Shown: positions 46,469 to 54,215 of the stretch, one piece after another
Layout: each line of letters begins with the position of its first letter
Numbering within the stretch: position 1 is the stretch's first letter
From: a bacterium
Lineage (GTDB): Bacteria > Myxococcota_A > UBA9160 > UBA4427
Length of the DNA stretch: 64,000 nucleotides
Direction of reading: 5' to 3'
NCBI GenBank assembly: GCA_024742285.1
Contig: JANSYR010000009.1
Coordinates: forward strand, 124,001 to 188,000
Position numbers and translations under genes: made by a program
Notes under the pieces: model-generated
Seen by the model: only the letters and a program-made list of their open reading frames with translations
Databases searched by the model: none
What the model was told of the DNA's origin: nothing

Positions 46469-47404
46469 ATGGGAGAGAACGCGGCGGCCGGTGTGACCGG
46501 CAAGGAGATCTGGCTCGACGGCGAGTGGGTCGCCTGGGACGAGGCCAACATCCACGTCCTGACCCACACGCTCCACTACGGGCTCGGAGTCTTCGAAGGC
46601 ATCCGCTGCTATGCGGGGGCCGACGGTCGTTCCGCGGTGTTCCGGCTCTCCGAGCACATCAAGCGCCTCTACGACTCGGCGAAGATCAACCTGATGGAGA
46701 TCCCGTTCTCCCGGACCGAGCTCGAGGCCGTGACCCTCGAGTCGCTCCGACGGAACGATCTCGCCGAGGGCTACATCCGGCCCCTCGCGTTCATCGGCGA
46801 CGGCGCCATGGGCCTCCACCCGGGGACGAACCCCGTGCGCGTGGCGGTGATCGCCTGGGCCTGGGGCGCCTATCTCGGCGACGAGGGCATGGCGAACGGG
46901 ATCCGCGCGAAGATCTCGACCTTCTCGCGTCATCACGTGAACGCGAAGATGACCAACGGCAAGACCTGCGGAGACTACGTCAACTCGATCCTCGCGAAGC
47001 GCGAGGCGCTGCTCGACGGGTTCGACGAAGCGATCATGCTCGACACCCAGGGCCTCGTCTCCGAGTGCACGGGCGAGAACATCTTCGTCGTCCGCAACGG
47101 GAAGATCCGCACGCCTCCGCTCTACAGCGTCCTCGACGGAATCACCCGCGACTCGATGCTCCACGTCGCGAAGGCCTGCGGCTACGCGATCGAGGAGTCG
47201 CCCATCACCCGCGACGATCTCTACGTGGCGGACGAGATCTTCCTGACCGGGACCGCCGCCGAGGTCACGCCGATCCGCGAGGTCGACCACCGCACGATCG
47301 GCGAAGGCAAGCGTGGCCCGATCACCGAAGAGCTCCAGACGGCGTTCTTCGACATCGTGACGGGCAAGGACGCCCGCTACGACCACTGGCGGGCGTTCCT
47401 GTAG
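46469..47404 (+). CDS. ilvE: Branched-chain amino acid aminotransferase
   Basis: A 311-residue class IV PLP enzyme performing the last step of Leu, Ile and Val synthesis. Family signatures: [16 protein letters not shown] near residue 32, a Lys region just before [13 protein letters not shown] ([11 protein letters not shown]) and the C-terminal [11 protein letters not shown] and [10 protein letters not shown] motifs. A small insert (MTNGKTC) lies near the PLP lysine, as in one IlvE subgroup. The gene is convergent with sthA, ten bases apart. Confidence 0.93.
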   Translation: MGENAAAGVTGKEIWLDGEWVAWDEANIHVLTHTLHYGLGVFEGIRCYAGADGRSAVFRLSEHIKRLYDSAKINLMEIPFSRTELEAVTLESLRRNDLAEGYIRPLAFIGDGAMGLHPGTNPVRVAVIAWAWGAYLGDEGMANGIRAKISTFSRHHVNAKMTNGKTCGDYVNSILAKREALLDGFDEAIMLDTQGLVSECTGENIFVVRNGKIRTPPLYSVLDGITRDSMLHVAKACGYAIEESPITRDDLYVADEIFLTGTAAEVTPIREVDHRTIGEGKRGPITEELQTAFFDIVTGKDARYDHWRAFL

Positions 47405-47414
47405 AGCGCTCCGG

Positions 47415-48794
47415 CTAGAGCCGATTCACGCCGTCGAGGGCGGCGATCCGGTAGGACTCGGAGAGCGTCGGGTAGTTGAAGACCGCGCTCAGGATGTGGT
47501 CCACGGTCGCGCCGGTGTGCACGAGCATCATGCCGATGTGGATCAGCTCGCTGGCCGCGACCCCGATCATGTGGACACCGAGGATCTGCTTGGTGTCTCG
47601 TCGGAAGATCAACTTGAGCATGCCTTCGTCGCGCACGATCTGGCCCCGCGGCGTCTCCTGCGTGCGGGCCACGCCGACCTCGTAGGGAAGGCCCTGGTCG
47701 CGGCACTGCTCTTCCGTCAGGCCGACCGAGGAGATCTCCGGGATCGTGAAGATCGCCATCGGAAGCACGGCTTCCGGGGGAATGGGCTGTCCGCTGGCGT
47801 GAAGGACGGCGAGCCGGCCCTGGTGCATGCTCGTCGACGCGAGCGCCGGGAAGCCGATCACGTCGCCGATCGCGTAGACGTTCTCGCAGGACGTCTCGTA
47901 CGAGTCGCTGACCTTGATCAGGCCCGTCTCCCCGACCTGGACGCCGATCTTGGCGAGGTCGAGAGATTCGACGTTCGACTCGCGCCCCGCAGCGACCAGC
48001 ACGCGCTCCGCGCGGATCGTCCGGCCGCTCTCGAGGTAGACGATGCCTTCGTGCTCGTGCTTCTGGGTCTCGATCCGGACGCCGCTGACGTTCTCCGATT
48101 GCATCAGTCGGATGCCGCGACTGCGCATCGAGTGACAGAGCGCATCGAGGATGTCGGGGTCGAGGAAGCGCAGGATGCGTTCGCGTCGGTCCACGACCGT
48201 GACCTTCGTGCCGAGGGCGGCGAAGATCGTCGCGTACTCGCATCCGATCACGCCGCTGCCGAGCACGGCGAGGCTCTTCGGGATCGTGTCGAGCTCGAGG
48301 AGCGAATCGCTGTCGACGATCACGCGGTCGTCGATCGGAATCGAGTCGGGACGCCGGGGTCGGCTGCCGGTCGCGATGATGATCGTCTCGGCTTCGATGA
48401 TCTCCTCGCCGTGTCGGTCGGCGACGCGGACACGATCGGGAGCGACGAACGAGGCCGAACCCGTGAAGACCCGGATCCGGTTGCGATCGAAGAAGGAGCG
48501 GATCGTCTGCTGATGGTGGGCGATCAGCTGGTCGCGCGGACCCCGCAGGTCCTGGATCGCGAGCGGGCGGAGCTGGGTGGCGTGGACGCCGAGGGTCGCG
48601 GCACGCCGGCTGTTCACGAGCTCGAGGACGGTGTGCCGCAGCGCCTTCGAGGGCAGCGTGCCCGTCCGGACGCAGGCGCCGCCGAGCATCAGCCCCTTCT
48701 CGACGACGGCGACGTTCAGGCCGAGCTTCGATCCCTGGAGCGCCGCCGACCAACCGGCGGGCCCCGCTCCGATCACGAGCAGGTCGTAGCGCAT
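47415..48794 (-). CDS. sthA: Soluble pyridine nucleotide transhydrogenase
   Basis: A 459-residue flavoprotein of the disulfide reductase family that equilibrates NADH and NADPH. FAD motif IGAGPAGWSAA at 8-18, NAD motif VLGSGVIGCEYA, dimer-interface signature near the end (GVHMIGVAASELIHIG). The region where lipoamide dehydrogenase has a redox disulfide reads GGACVRTGTLPSKAL: the second Cys is Thr, as in SthA. The ATG at 48794 gives a complete N-terminus; the upstream extension overlaps hspQ. Confidence 0.9.
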   Translation of the reverse strand: MRYDLLVIGAGPAGWSAALQGSKLGLNVAVVEKGLMLGGACVRTGTLPSKALRHTVLELVNSRRAATLGVHATQLRPLAIQDLRGPRDQLIAHHQQTIRSFFDRNRIRVFTGSASFVAPDRVRVADRHGEEIIEAETIIIATGSRPRRPDSIPIDDRVIVDSDSLLELDTIPKSLAVLGSGVIGCEYATIFAALGTKVTVVDRRERILRFLDPDILDALCHSMRSRGIRLMQSENVSGVRIETQKHEHEGIVYLESGRTIRAERVLVAAGRESNVESLDLAKIGVQVGETGLIKVSDSYETSCENVYAIGDVIGFPALASTSMHQGRLAVLHASGQPIPPEAVLPMAIFTIPEISSVGLTEEQCRDQGLPYEVGVARTQETPRGQIVRDEGMLKLIFRRDTKQILGVHMIGVAASELIHIGMMLVHTGATVDHILSAVFNYPTLSESYRIAALDGVNRL

Positions 48795-48906
48795 GGACTT
48801 GTCCCCCAGACGAGGTCGGGGGCGAGTATCCTCCCCGGCCTTTCCGATCCCATCGGAATGGCCCGTGTGGGGCTTTACGAACTCGGGAGAAAAGCGGGAA
48901 CCGGCC

Positions 48907-49230
48907 CTAGTTGAGGCTCCGGTCTTTCCCGTAGGTGCCGTCCTCGAAGCGGTCGAAGAAGTGCTCGAGGAGCGGGTGGCGGATCGGGGCGGGGGACGGG
49001 TCCGCTTCGAGGTGGCGCTCCGCGACGTAGGTCGCGTGCTCCGCGCCATCCACGAGGACGTGATACCAGGGCTTGTCCTTCGGAGGACGCGAGCGGGCCA
49101 CCTGCTCGTACCACTCGTCGGTCCCGGAGAAGACCGGGTCGACGTCGACGATCACGCCGCGGTAGTCGAAGCGGAGGTGCCGAACGACCTGGCCGGGGCC
49201 GAAGCGCGCGTCGAAGTCGTGGTCGCTCAT
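48907..49230 (-). CDS. hspQ: Heat-shock protein HspQ / hemimethylated-DNA-binding YccV-like
   Basis: A 107-residue HspQ, which in E. coli is a specificity adaptor for the Lon protease and binds hemimethylated DNA. It shows the family pattern GQVVRHLRFDYRGVIVDVDP, KPWYHVLVDG and TYVAERHLE. The ATG at 49230 follows a GAGG site. Next upstream on the other strand is the RHH/zinc-ribbon gene. A -10-like TATCTT lies at 49281-49276 (minus strand). Confidence 0.9.
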   Translation of the reverse strand: MSDHDFDARFGPGQVVRHLRFDYRGVIVDVDPVFSGTDEWYEQVARSRPPKDKPWYHVLVDGAEHATYVAERHLEADPSPAPIRHPLLEHFFDRFEDGTYGKDRSLN

Positions 49231-49294
49231 GGTCGCCTCGCTCACCGAGGGGCCCCTCGGGTCGTGCTCTCGTGCAAGATAGCGGGGTTTGGCG

Positions 49295-49346
49295 GTGCCA
49301 GAAAAGAATGGCACTGGCATCTGGATCACAATGGATCACGTTGTGA
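49295..49346. promoter_or_regulatory. Two dyads in the hspQ/RHH-gene intergenic region
   Basis: Dyad 1 is GTGCCA (49295-49300) and TGGCAC (49309-49314), spaced eight bases. Dyad 2 is TCACAA (49326-49331) and TTGTGA (49341-49346), spaced nine, and overlaps an exact direct repeat GGATCAC (49323-49329 and 49333-49339) with a ten-base period. Dyad 2 ends four bases before the RHH gene start. Repeats phased by one helical turn are typical of ribbon-helix-helix operators. Confidence 0.5.
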
Positions 49347-49349
49347 GCC

Positions 49350-50051
49350 ATGACGAACGACAATCACGACCGACGACATGGATCCTGCGGCGGTGGCGCC
49401 CGGCGGCGGGGCCGCGACGGTGGGCGCAGCCGACGCCGAGAGCGCGAGGGCCGGGAAGGCCCGCGAAGCCAGCGCCGCGAGCGTAAGGAAAAGGTCCTGC
49501 ACACGCGGATCTCCGAGCAGCTCGCCGACGACATCCGACGCTTCGCCGAAGAGGTCCGGGTCCCCGCTTCGAACCTGGTCCGCAACGTCCTCGAAGAGGT
49601 CTTCACCGTGGCCGACTCGATCCAGGACGACGTCGGCGACCTGATGGACGATCTGGCGGCGGAAGCCGAGGGCGTCCGCGACCGCGTGTGGCGGCAGCAG
49701 CGTCGCCGGTCCCGCGCGCGCCGCCAGCGCGACGGCGACGCGGACGTAGAGGCAGAGTTCCGGCGTGACGAAGCAGCGGAGGCGGACGACGCCGGGCGCG
49801 TCGCTCCGCCGGAGGCGCCCGCCGAGCCGGAGGCCGAAGAAGCCCCGCCGATTCCGCCCGCTTCGCAGCTCTTCCCGGACGTCCTCGGCTGGCAGCCCCT
49901 CGTCCTCAATCGGGACCTGGCCTGCGGTCGTTGCGGCCTCGATCTCCGCGCAGGCGAGAGCGCCTTCCTCGGCATGGCCGCGGGGGGGCTGACGGAGACC
50001 GCCCTCTGCGGCCCCTGTGCCTCCGGGAGTACGGGGCGGCGCGGACGTTAG
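49350..50051 (+). CDS. Ribbon-helix-helix protein with C-terminal zinc ribbon
   Basis: A 233-residue protein. After a 40-residue Arg/Gly-rich N-terminus, residues about 51-86 (HTRISEQLADDIRRFAEE onward) match the ribbon-helix-helix DNA-binding fold. A long charged, Ala/Pro/Glu-rich linker follows, and the end holds two Cys pairs, C192-x2-C195 and C220-x2-C223 (CGRCG and CGPC), a probable zinc ribbon. It is likely a transcription factor that binds its own upstream dyads. No known family was recalled for the whole protein. The ATG lacks a clear ribosome site. Confidence 0.7.
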   Translation: MTNDNHDRRHGSCGGGARRRGRDGGRSRRREREGREGPRSQRRERKEKVLHTRISEQLADDIRRFAEEVRVPASNLVRNVLEEVFTVADSIQDDVGDLMDDLAAEAEGVRDRVWRQQRRRSRARRQRDGDADVEAEFRRDEAAEADDAGRVAPPEAPAEPEAEEAPPIPPASQLFPDVLGWQPLVLNRDLACGRCGLDLRAGESAFLGMAAGGLTETALCGPCASGSTGRRGR

Positions 50052-50096
50052 GCGGAGGCGCGGTCGCGGGGCGGAGGGGCGCTCGCGCTTCGCGGC

Positions 50097-50951
50097 CTAG
50101 CCCAGCACGAATCCGCAGACCGCGCGCTCGAACCCTTCGGGGTTGTCCGTCGCGACGGAGTGGGCCGCCTGGGGAACGACTTCGAGCTTCCCGTTCTGGA
50201 GCACGTCGTCGACCATCTTGTCCGCCGTGTCGGGTGCCAGGATGTCGGAGGCGGCGCCGCGGACCACGAGGGTCGGGCAGGGCACCTTCGCGAGGGCGTC
50301 CCACTGCTGCTGGATGAAGGCCTCCTCGGCCTTCTTCGCCGACTCGTCGTTCGGGCGATCGCCGCGGAGCTTCGGATCCATCTTGAGCTCGAAGAGATCG
50401 TCGTCCCTCTGCTTGAGCGCGTACTTCGCCATGCGCTGGAGGGCGGCGGGCTGGCCGGCGGGATAGTTGAGCGAGAGCATGCGCGCATACTCTTCGACGC
50501 TCGTGAAGACCGGGGCGCGCTGCTCCGACATCTCCTGGCCGATCCGCGAGGTTCCGCGGGCGTCGAGCTCGGGGCCTATATCGACGAGAACGAGGCCCGC
50601 CAGGCGTTCGGGGTGACGGCCCGCGAAGACGGTCGAGACCCGGCCACCCATCGAGAAGCCGATCAGTACGAAGCGGTCGATCCCGAAGTGGTCGAGGATC
50701 CGCTCGAGGTCGTCGGCCATGTCTTCCGGGTGGTAGCGACCCTCGGCGTCCCAGTCGGAGTCGCCGTGGCCCCGCTGGTCGACGGCGAGCACGCGATAGT
50801 GCTCGGCGACCGCCGGGACGAAGTCGTCCCAGAGATGGGCCTCGTTTCCGTGGCCGTGCAGCAGGACCATCGGCACGCCCTCGGTGCTCCATTCGAGCAC
50901 GTGGAGGGCGTTGTCGTGGCTTCCGGTGACGCGATGGGAGGTCGGTTCCAT
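50097..50951 (-). CDS. Alpha/beta-fold hydrolase
   Basis: A 284-residue alpha/beta hydrolase. The oxyanion region VLLHGHGNEAHLWDDF, the nucleophile elbow GFSMGG (Ser) and the late Asp and His (DILAPDTADK and PQAAHSVATDNP) complete a catalytic triad. The cap segment between is about 90 residues. Substrate unknown; esterase, lactonase and haloalkane-type relatives all share these motifs. There is no signal peptide. It is convergent with the RHH gene. Confidence 0.82.
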   Translation of the reverse strand: MEPTSHRVTGSHDNALHVLEWSTEGVPMVLLHGHGNEAHLWDDFVPAVAEHYRVLAVDQRGHGDSDWDAEGRYHPEDMADDLERILDHFGIDRFVLIGFSMGGRVSTVFAGRHPERLAGLVLVDIGPELDARGTSRIGQEMSEQRAPVFTSVEEYARMLSLNYPAGQPAALQRMAKYALKQRDDDLFELKMDPKLRGDRPNDESAKKAEEAFIQQQWDALAKVPCPTLVVRGAASDILAPDTADKMVDDVLQNGKLEVVPQAAHSVATDNPEGFERAVCGFVLG

Positions 50952-51015
50952 CGCGCCAGCCTACCACGGAGAACGCGGCCCCGGGCCAGCTCGCCCGGGG
51001 CCGCGATCCGTCGGT

Positions 51016-53070
51016 CTAGAACCGGGCGCGCACCCCGAATCGGATGTTCCGACCCGGGAGGATCACCTCGTCCTTGTTGAAGGCCACGTGGTTGCGGCCG
51101 CGCACGTCCGTCAGGTTGCGCGCGACGATCGAGAACTCGATCGGGATCGCGTCCACGATCTCGATCTCGTGCGACAGCGACGCGTTCAGGTAGGTGAAGT
51201 TCTTCGTGTTGGTCTCGAAGTCCCCGACCTCGTCCTGCGCCTCGGTCCGGAGGAACCCGACCCGGGCGTTCGTCCGGTCGCCGCGGATCGAGACGCCGCC
51301 GCCCCAGCGGATCGGCGTGATCCGCGGCGCGTTGTTGCTGCCGCCGCTCACGCCGTTCCCGTCGAAGCGGGCGCGCACGTAGTCGAACTGCGCGTCGAGG
51401 GCGAAGGTGCCGCAGTCCTCGAGGGTGACGAGGTCGAGATCGCCCTGGACCTCGAAGCCGTAGAAGAGCGCGTCGCGGTCCGTGTAGAAGAGCTCGGCGA
51501 GATCACCGCCCGGCAGCCCGTCTTCGTCGACCAGATTTCCCGTCCGCGCGGCGAAGATGAAGTCCTCGTAGTGGGTCACGAAGCTCGACCATTCGATCCG
51601 TCCTCGTTCGTGGGTCGCCTCGATCCGGAAGTCGCCGGTATAGGAGGTCTCGAGATCGAGGTCCTCGTCACCGATCTCGAAGGTGGCGGTCGCCTCGTGA
51701 GCACCCCGAGCGAGGAGCTCCGCGATCTCCGGCGCGCGCTGGCTCACCGAGCCGTTCATGCCGATCGTCAGCCAGTCGGTCGGGGTCTTCACGAGGCCGA
51801 GCGAGCCGGAGACGGCGTTGAAGCTCTGGTCCCGGTTGATGTCACCTGCGTCGACGCCCTGCACCCGGGTGTTCTCGTAGCGGAAGCCCGCTTCGAGGCT
51901 CAGATCCTCGGTCAACAGCCGCTCTTCGAAGAGGTAGAACGCGACGGTTCGACGGTCGGCGGGGGAGAGGAATTCGGCGGCTTCGCCCTCGCCGCGGAAA
52001 TCGCGGTGCTGTCCGTGGATACCGAAGGCGCCGTGGAAGCCGGCGATCGGCTCGTGGAGGACTTCGAGTCGACCGTCGAACTCTTCGTTGCGATAGGTCT
52101 GACCGATCGCGCCGCCGGCGATCTCGTCGTGCTCGTAGTCGGTGTAGACGCCGCGGAGCCGGATCTCCTTCACGCCCGCGATCGGCGCGAAGAGATCACC
52201 CTCGAAGCGGAAGCGGTCGGCGTGCATGTCGATGTCGACCGCCTCGTCCTCTTCGGGGATGCCGTATTCGTTCTCGATCCGGGTGTAGGACACGCCGACG
52301 CGACCGACCTCGTTCGCGTAGGCCACGCCGCCGGAGCCCATCCACTGGTCGGTGTGGGTGCTCGACTGGATGCGCGGGCGATCGTCGTTCGGGATCGAGT
52401 AGTCGTTCGACTGGCGCATCAGGCCGTCGAGGTGGAAGGACCAGTTCCCCGAGGTTCCGTCGACCGTCGCGGCGAGGTCGCGTTCGTTCGCGACGAGGCC
52501 GATCCCGCCGAAGATCTCGGCGTCCAGGCCGTCCTCGCCGCCGCCGTTCGGGACGCGGTTGGTGATGACGTTCACGACACCCGCGGACGCGCTGCCGCCG
52601 TAGCGGAGCGTGCCGGGGCCGCGGACGATCTCGACGCGCTCGGCGACGAGGGGATTGGTCGGGACGGCGTGGTCCGGGCTCTCCCGGGACACGTCCTGGG
52701 TCCGGAGTCCGTCCTCGAGGACCTCCGTGCGGTAGGCGTCCTGGCCGCGGACGACCGGTCGGCTCGCGCCGGCAGAGAAGCCGGTGGACGTGATGCCGGG
52801 GATCTGGTTCAGGGTTTCGCCGAGCGTAGAGCCCAGGTTGAGGAGGAGCTCGTCCCGCTCGATCCGGTCGACGGGGACGGAGAGTTCGTCGCGGTCGTGC
52901 TCGAGGGGCGAGGCGGTCACGACGATCGTCTCGGTGACGCCGTGTTCGTCGTGTTCGTGGTCGTGGGCGTGCGCCGGTTCACCGTCTTCGGCGAAGGCGG
53001 AGGACGCGAGGGTCAGGAGGCCGGCGAGCGCGAGGCACGCGCGGCAGTGCGTACGGGAACGAGGGGACAT
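51016..53070 (-). CDS. TonB-dependent outer-membrane receptor, ZnuD-like
   Basis: A 684-residue receptor. A signal peptide (about 1-27) is followed by a His-rich stretch (HAHDHEHDEH), the TonB-box-like ETIVVTASP and a plug domain with LGETLNQIPGITS, GASRPVVRG, SPDHAVP and RGPGTLRYGGSASAGVVNVI. The remaining length fits a 22-strand barrel ending in the aromatic RARF. The plug pattern with DHAVP is that of zinc receptors such as ZnuD, so zinc uptake is proposed; iron or another metal is not excluded. The ATG at 53070 follows AAGGAAG. Confidence 0.83.
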   Translation of the reverse strand: MSPRSRTHCRACLALAGLLTLASSAFAEDGEPAHAHDHEHDEHGVTETIVVTASPLEHDRDELSVPVDRIERDELLLNLGSTLGETLNQIPGITSTGFSAGASRPVVRGQDAYRTEVLEDGLRTQDVSRESPDHAVPTNPLVAERVEIVRGPGTLRYGGSASAGVVNVITNRVPNGGGEDGLDAEIFGGIGLVANERDLAATVDGTSGNWSFHLDGLMRQSNDYSIPNDDRPRIQSSTHTDQWMGSGGVAYANEVGRVGVSYTRIENEYGIPEEDEAVDIDMHADRFRFEGDLFAPIAGVKEIRLRGVYTDYEHDEIAGGAIGQTYRNEEFDGRLEVLHEPIAGFHGAFGIHGQHRDFRGEGEAAEFLSPADRRTVAFYLFEERLLTEDLSLEAGFRYENTRVQGVDAGDINRDQSFNAVSGSLGLVKTPTDWLTIGMNGSVSQRAPEIAELLARGAHEATATFEIGDEDLDLETSYTGDFRIEATHERGRIEWSSFVTHYEDFIFAARTGNLVDEDGLPGGDLAELFYTDRDALFYGFEVQGDLDLVTLEDCGTFALDAQFDYVRARFDGNGVSGGSNNAPRITPIRWGGGVSIRGDRTNARVGFLRTEAQDEVGDFETNTKNFTYLNASLSHEIEIVDAIPIEFSIVARNLTDVRGRNHVAFNKDEVILPGRNIRFGVRARF

Positions 53071-53116
53071 CGGTCTTCCTTCGTGGCGGACGTCATGGGA
53101 CGCCGCCGTGGACGCT

Positions 53117-53134
53117 CGACACAAGAATGTGTCG
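53117..53134. promoter_or_regulatory. Palindrome upstream of the TonB receptor gene
   Basis: CGACACA at 53117-53123 and TGTGTCG at 53128-53134 form a perfect 7-base dyad around AGAA, 47 bases upstream of the receptor start. It could be an operator for a Fur/Zur-type repressor or a stem-loop between the two genes. It does not match the classical Zur box as I know it. Confidence 0.4.
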
Positions 53135-53201
53135 GACATCGCGAATACGAGCGGACGCGGCGACTCGAAGCGAGTGCGCGTCGGGTTTCGATCGGATGGG
53201 C

Positions 53202-53594
53202 TCAGCCGATCGGAGGCGCTCGTGTGGCAGGAAGGCCGGAGAAGGGGGCGCGAGCGGCGCCGGCGCTGCGTTCCGGCAGCGCCAGGGCGACGAGGTCCGT
53301 GGGAACGAGCCGTCCGCCGTCCGTTGCGGGTGTCGACTTCTCTTCGGAGGAGCGGCACCCGACGCAGGGAGCGTTGTCGACCGAGACATGGACCGAATGC
53401 TCGTGATGCGCATGGTCGTCCGAGACGACGGGGGTGTTGGAGGCGTCGAGGCTCCCGGATTCGGAGACGTGGGCGGGATGGACGTGACCGACGAGAAAGC
53501 CGAGGGCGAGCAGACCGAGAAGCGCCGCAACCCGCTGGAGGGGCGTACCGGTAGCGACGTGGAGACGGCTCGAGGAGGTCTGCATCCTTCGCAT
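53202..53594 (-). CDS. Small His-rich membrane protein
   Basis: A 130-residue protein with one hydrophobic segment at about 22-37, followed by a periplasmic-type region rich in His (HVHPAHV and DDHAHHEHSVHV, 37-69) and a CVGC pair (C77, C80). The C-terminal part is Ala/Pro/Arg-rich. It lies 131 bases upstream of the ZnuD-like receptor in the same direction, an arrangement common for metal-uptake loci; a metal-binding or buffering role is inferred. The start could be the first or second Met. Confidence 0.65.
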   Translation of the reverse strand: MRRMQTSSSRLHVATGTPLQRVAALLGLLALGFLVGHVHPAHVSESGSLDASNTPVVSDDHAHHEHSVHVSVDNAPCVGCRSSEEKSTPATDGGRLVPTDLVALALPERSAGAARAPFSGLPATRAPPIG

Positions 53595-53614
53595 GGCGGC
53601 CAGTGAGTAGCAGA

Positions 53615-53626
53615 GCGCACGTGCGC
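53615..53626. promoter_or_regulatory. 12-bp palindrome upstream of the His-rich gene
   Basis: GCGCACGTGCGC is a perfect palindrome 21 bases upstream of the His-rich gene start. Its position is that of a repressor operator for the putative metal-uptake operon, but GC-rich palindromes also arise by chance here. Confidence 0.3.
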
Positions 53627-53655
53627 CCGGCCACTCCAGAGGAAGCGCCCCCAGC

Positions 53656-53979
53656 TCAGCCCTTCTTCGGCAGCTCGATCCGCGGCTCTTCCGGATTCGG
53701 CCGGTAGAGGACGACCGTGTGTCCGACGACGCCGCAGAGCGCCGAGTGGCTCCGGTCGGCGAGCTCCTGGGCCGCGGCCTTCTTGTCCGGCGGCTGGCGC
53801 AGGCGGACCTTCACCAGCTCGTGCTGATCGAGGGCCTCGTCGAGGGCACCCACGACGGCGTCCGAGAGGCCGCCTTCGCCGACGAAGACGATCGGCTTGA
53901 TCGCGTGGGCAAGGCCGCGGAGGTGGCGGCGCTGGGCGCCGGTCAGGCTCGGGGCGGGCCGGGATTCGTTGGCGGACAC
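53656..53979 (-). CDS. yhbY: YhbY family RNA-binding protein
   Basis: A 107-residue CRM-domain protein associated with pre-50S ribosomal particles. Typical segments are LTGAQRRHLRGLAHAIKPIV, VGEGGLSDAVV and the later HELVKVRL. The GTG start at 53979 follows GGAG. It is transcribed toward the His-rich gene but with its own gap, and diverges from the PilT-type gene. Confidence 0.85.
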   Translation of the reverse strand: MSANESRPAPSLTGAQRRHLRGLAHAIKPIVFVGEGGLSDAVVGALDEALDQHELVKVRLRQPPDKKAAAQELADRSHSALCGVVGHTVVLYRPNPEEPRIELPKKG

Positions 53980-54177
53980 GGTGGGGCTCCAGGCGGCGGG
54001 CGGATTCTTGGGGGCGCCGAATGAGAAGGGTCGCGCACAGTAGCCTAATCCCGCGGGGGGAGCGGCCGGGAGGCCGCGAGTCGCGCCGTAGGCGTGGAGT
54101 CGCCGACAGGCGACGAGTCCGCCGCCGCAGGCGGCGGGAGCGGCGGACTGCCGAGGGGCGTCGCCGACGTCCCACCT

Positions 54178-54196
54178 CTCAGGAGACTCCCCTGAG
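54178..54196 (+). repeat. Stem-loop just upstream of the PilT-type gene
   Basis: CTCAGG (54178-54183) pairs with CCTGAG (54191-54196) and encloses an AGGAG ribosome-like sequence (54181-54185). Three ATGs follow at 54197, 54203 and 54216; only the last is in the PilT frame. The stem could mask ribosome access. Upstream (54100-54150) several smaller GC hairpins occur. Confidence 0.4.
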
Positions 54197-54215
54197 ATGC
54201 CGATGAACCCGAGCG

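Noticed and set aside
54000-54215. Cyclic-di-GMP riboswitch upstream of the PilT-type gene
   Set aside because: Such riboswitches often precede pilus genes, but the conserved core and tetraloop receptor were not found.
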